Positions 33,266 through 33,911 of a stretch of 33,911 nt of DNA are shown here, one piece after another. Source of the DNA: an uncultured Eubacterium sp. (lineage in GTDB: Bacteria > Bacillota > Clostridia > Lachnospirales > Lachnospiraceae); contig USBB01000030.1 of NCBI GenBank assembly GCA_900552795.1, positions 1 through 33,911 of the forward strand, in the 5' to 3' direction. The notes beneath the pieces were generated by a model, which was not told where the DNA came from, searched no databases, and worked only from the letters and a program-made list of their open reading frames with translations. The position numbers were made by a program, and so were the translations under genes. Numbering within the stretch: the stretch's first letter is position 1; the number at the start of each line of letters is the position of its first letter.

Positions 33266-33826
33266 ATGATATGTGGATACGCAAGAGTCAGCACCAAAAT
33301 CCAAGAAAAAGATGGTAATAGTTTAGACTCTCAGGAACAACAATTAAAAGAGGCCGGAGCTAAGATTGTATATAAAGAAGCATTCACTGGAAATTCCCTT
33401 AACAGACCGATATTTCAAGAGTTGAGACAAGCTCTTGAAGCAGGTGATACTCTTATGATTACCCGCCTTGACCGATTAGCCAGAAGTGCTTCATCCGGCA
33501 TCATGTTGATAGATGAATTATTATCACACGGAATTAAAGTACATGTTTTAAACATGGGACTTATGGACAATACTCCAACAGGAAAACTTATACGAAATAT
33601 TTTATTGGCATTCGCTGAATTTGAAAGAGATATGATTGTTGAGCGAACACAGGAAGGTCGCAAGATTTCTGGTAATTATGGTGGCAGACCCAATAAATAT
33701 AAACGAGAACAAATAGAACACGCACTTGATTTATTGCAGCATTATTCTTATCGACAGGTATCAGAAATGACTGGCATTTCAATGAGCACTATCTATAGAG
33801 CAACCCTGAAAAATAAGGTAAAATAA
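33266..33826 (+). CDS. Serine recombinase (resolvase/invertase) within the IS256-family element
   Basis: A 186-aa small serine recombinase. Catalytic S9 lies in YARVS, with LDSQ at 20-23, ITRLDRLARS near 65-74 and FAEFERDMIVERT near 118. The C-terminal helix-turn-helix is YSYRQVSEMTGISMSTIYRA near 160-180. Length equals Tn3/gamma-delta-type resolvases. It lies inside the same inverted repeats as the transposase, 94 nt downstream on the same strand, with AAGGAAGG before the ATG. Such enzymes resolve cointegrates at a res site, which could lie in the 94-nt gap (two TTATAAG motifs). Why an IS256-type element would need this is not known to me. Confidence 0.92.
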   Translation: MICGYARVSTKIQEKDGNSLDSQEQQLKEAGAKIVYKEAFTGNSLNRPIFQELRQALEAGDTLMITRLDRLARSASSGIMLIDELLSHGIKVHVLNMGLMDNTPTGKLIRNILLAFAEFERDMIVERTQEGRKISGNYGGRPNKYKREQIEHALDLLQHYSYRQVSEMTGISMSTIYRATLKNKVK

Positions 33827-33829
33827 AAA

Positions 33830-33856
33830 AACTTACACAATTTACTTGACAACCCC
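33830..33856 (-). repeat. Right terminal inverted repeat
   Basis: 27 bp from AACTTACACAATTTAC to ACAACCCC; the reverse complement matches the left end, sharing TGTGTAAGTT. Confidence 0.85.
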
Positions 33857-33864
33857 AATGACGC
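33857..33864. repeat. Right copy of the 8-bp target site duplication
   Basis: AATGACGC directly outside the right inverted repeat, identical to 31795-31802. Confidence 0.9.
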
Positions 33865-33911
33865 TTTTAACGAGCGTTTATGGTTGTTAATGGTGTTATA
33901 GGAAAAGCCTT
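33857..33911 (-). pseudogene. int: Tn916-type integrase, upstream part (runs off the window)
   Basis: On the minus strand the last bases of the window read GFSYNTINNHKRSLKAS, the SAM-like core-binding domain of the same integrase, ending at the target duplication. It continues beyond the window edge. Confidence 0.8.

Larger units (their letters stand above)
31803..33856 (+). mobile_element. IS256-family element carrying a serine resolvase (2054 bp)
   Basis: Terminal inverted repeats of 27 bp (31803-31829 and 33830-33856) match at 20 of 27 positions, and both hold the inner core TGTGTAAGTT. They bound an IS256-family transposase gene and, downstream on the same strand, a serine resolvase gene. 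The whole is flanked by the 8-bp duplication AATGACGC. Standard IS256 elements are about 1.3-1.5 kb with only a transposase, so the second gene is unusual. The element lies opposite to the integrase gene it interrupts. A TTGACA hexamer in the right end (33846-33851) points outward, but no good -10 follows in the flank. Confidence 0.9.

Noticed and set aside
33840..33911. Outward hybrid promoter from the right end of the IS256-family element
   Set aside because: A TTGACA hexamer is present, but the flank has no acceptable -10 at 16-18 bases.

Overview
The window looks like chromosome of a low-GC Gram-positive anaerobe, most likely a Lachnospiraceae (Clostridia). The basis is AT-rich sequence, strong GGAGG ribosome sites, several GTG/TTG starts, a DnaG-RpoD-TrmK cluster, a Cys/Gly-rich clostridial small protein, and a Gram-positive Tad-type pilus locus without outer-membrane parts. 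The species assignment is inference.

Layout. (1) 1-7.9 kb, minus strand: a housekeeping run of a SpoVB/MurJ-like flippase, clpC, a small beta-rich protein, radA, a soluble chemotaxis-type signalling domain and a GT2 glycosyltransferase, closed by a strong terminator. (2) 8-9.9 kb, plus strand: a Cys/Gly-rich mini-protein with tandem hairpins, two unrecognised genes, and between them a 152-nt block of three contiguous hairpins. The second unknown gene overlaps a convergent DUF1294 gene tail-to-tail. (3) 9.9-12.4 kb: a decaying accessory island with a KilA-N gene, a small unknown gene and a GNAT gene that are broken by stops or internal deletions, plus two intact unknown genes. (4) 12.4-24.4 kb: core genes leuS, tyrA, a uridine-kinase-like gene, the operon TIGR04086 protein-dgt-dnaG-rpoD-trmK, and a CNNM/CBS transporter-like protein. 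(5) 24.4-30.9 kb, minus strand: a Ser/Gly-rich lipoprotein and a secreted repeat protein with their own consensus promoter. Upstream of them lies a compact Tad-like pilus operon: tiny pilin-like protein, TadA ATPase, a double-length TadB/TadC-like membrane protein, a chain of three tiny overlapping ORFs, then two TadE/F-like pseudopilins. (6) 30.9-33.9 kb: the end of a Tn916-like integrative element. Its tyrosine integrase gene is split by a 2054-bp IS256-family element that also carries a serine resolvase; the 8-bp target duplication is intact.

The main points of interest are the minimal pilus locus with its micro-ORF chain, the transposase-plus-resolvase element, the three-hairpin element near 9.2 kb and the island of internally deleted genes. 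No tRNA, rRNA or CRISPR array was seen.
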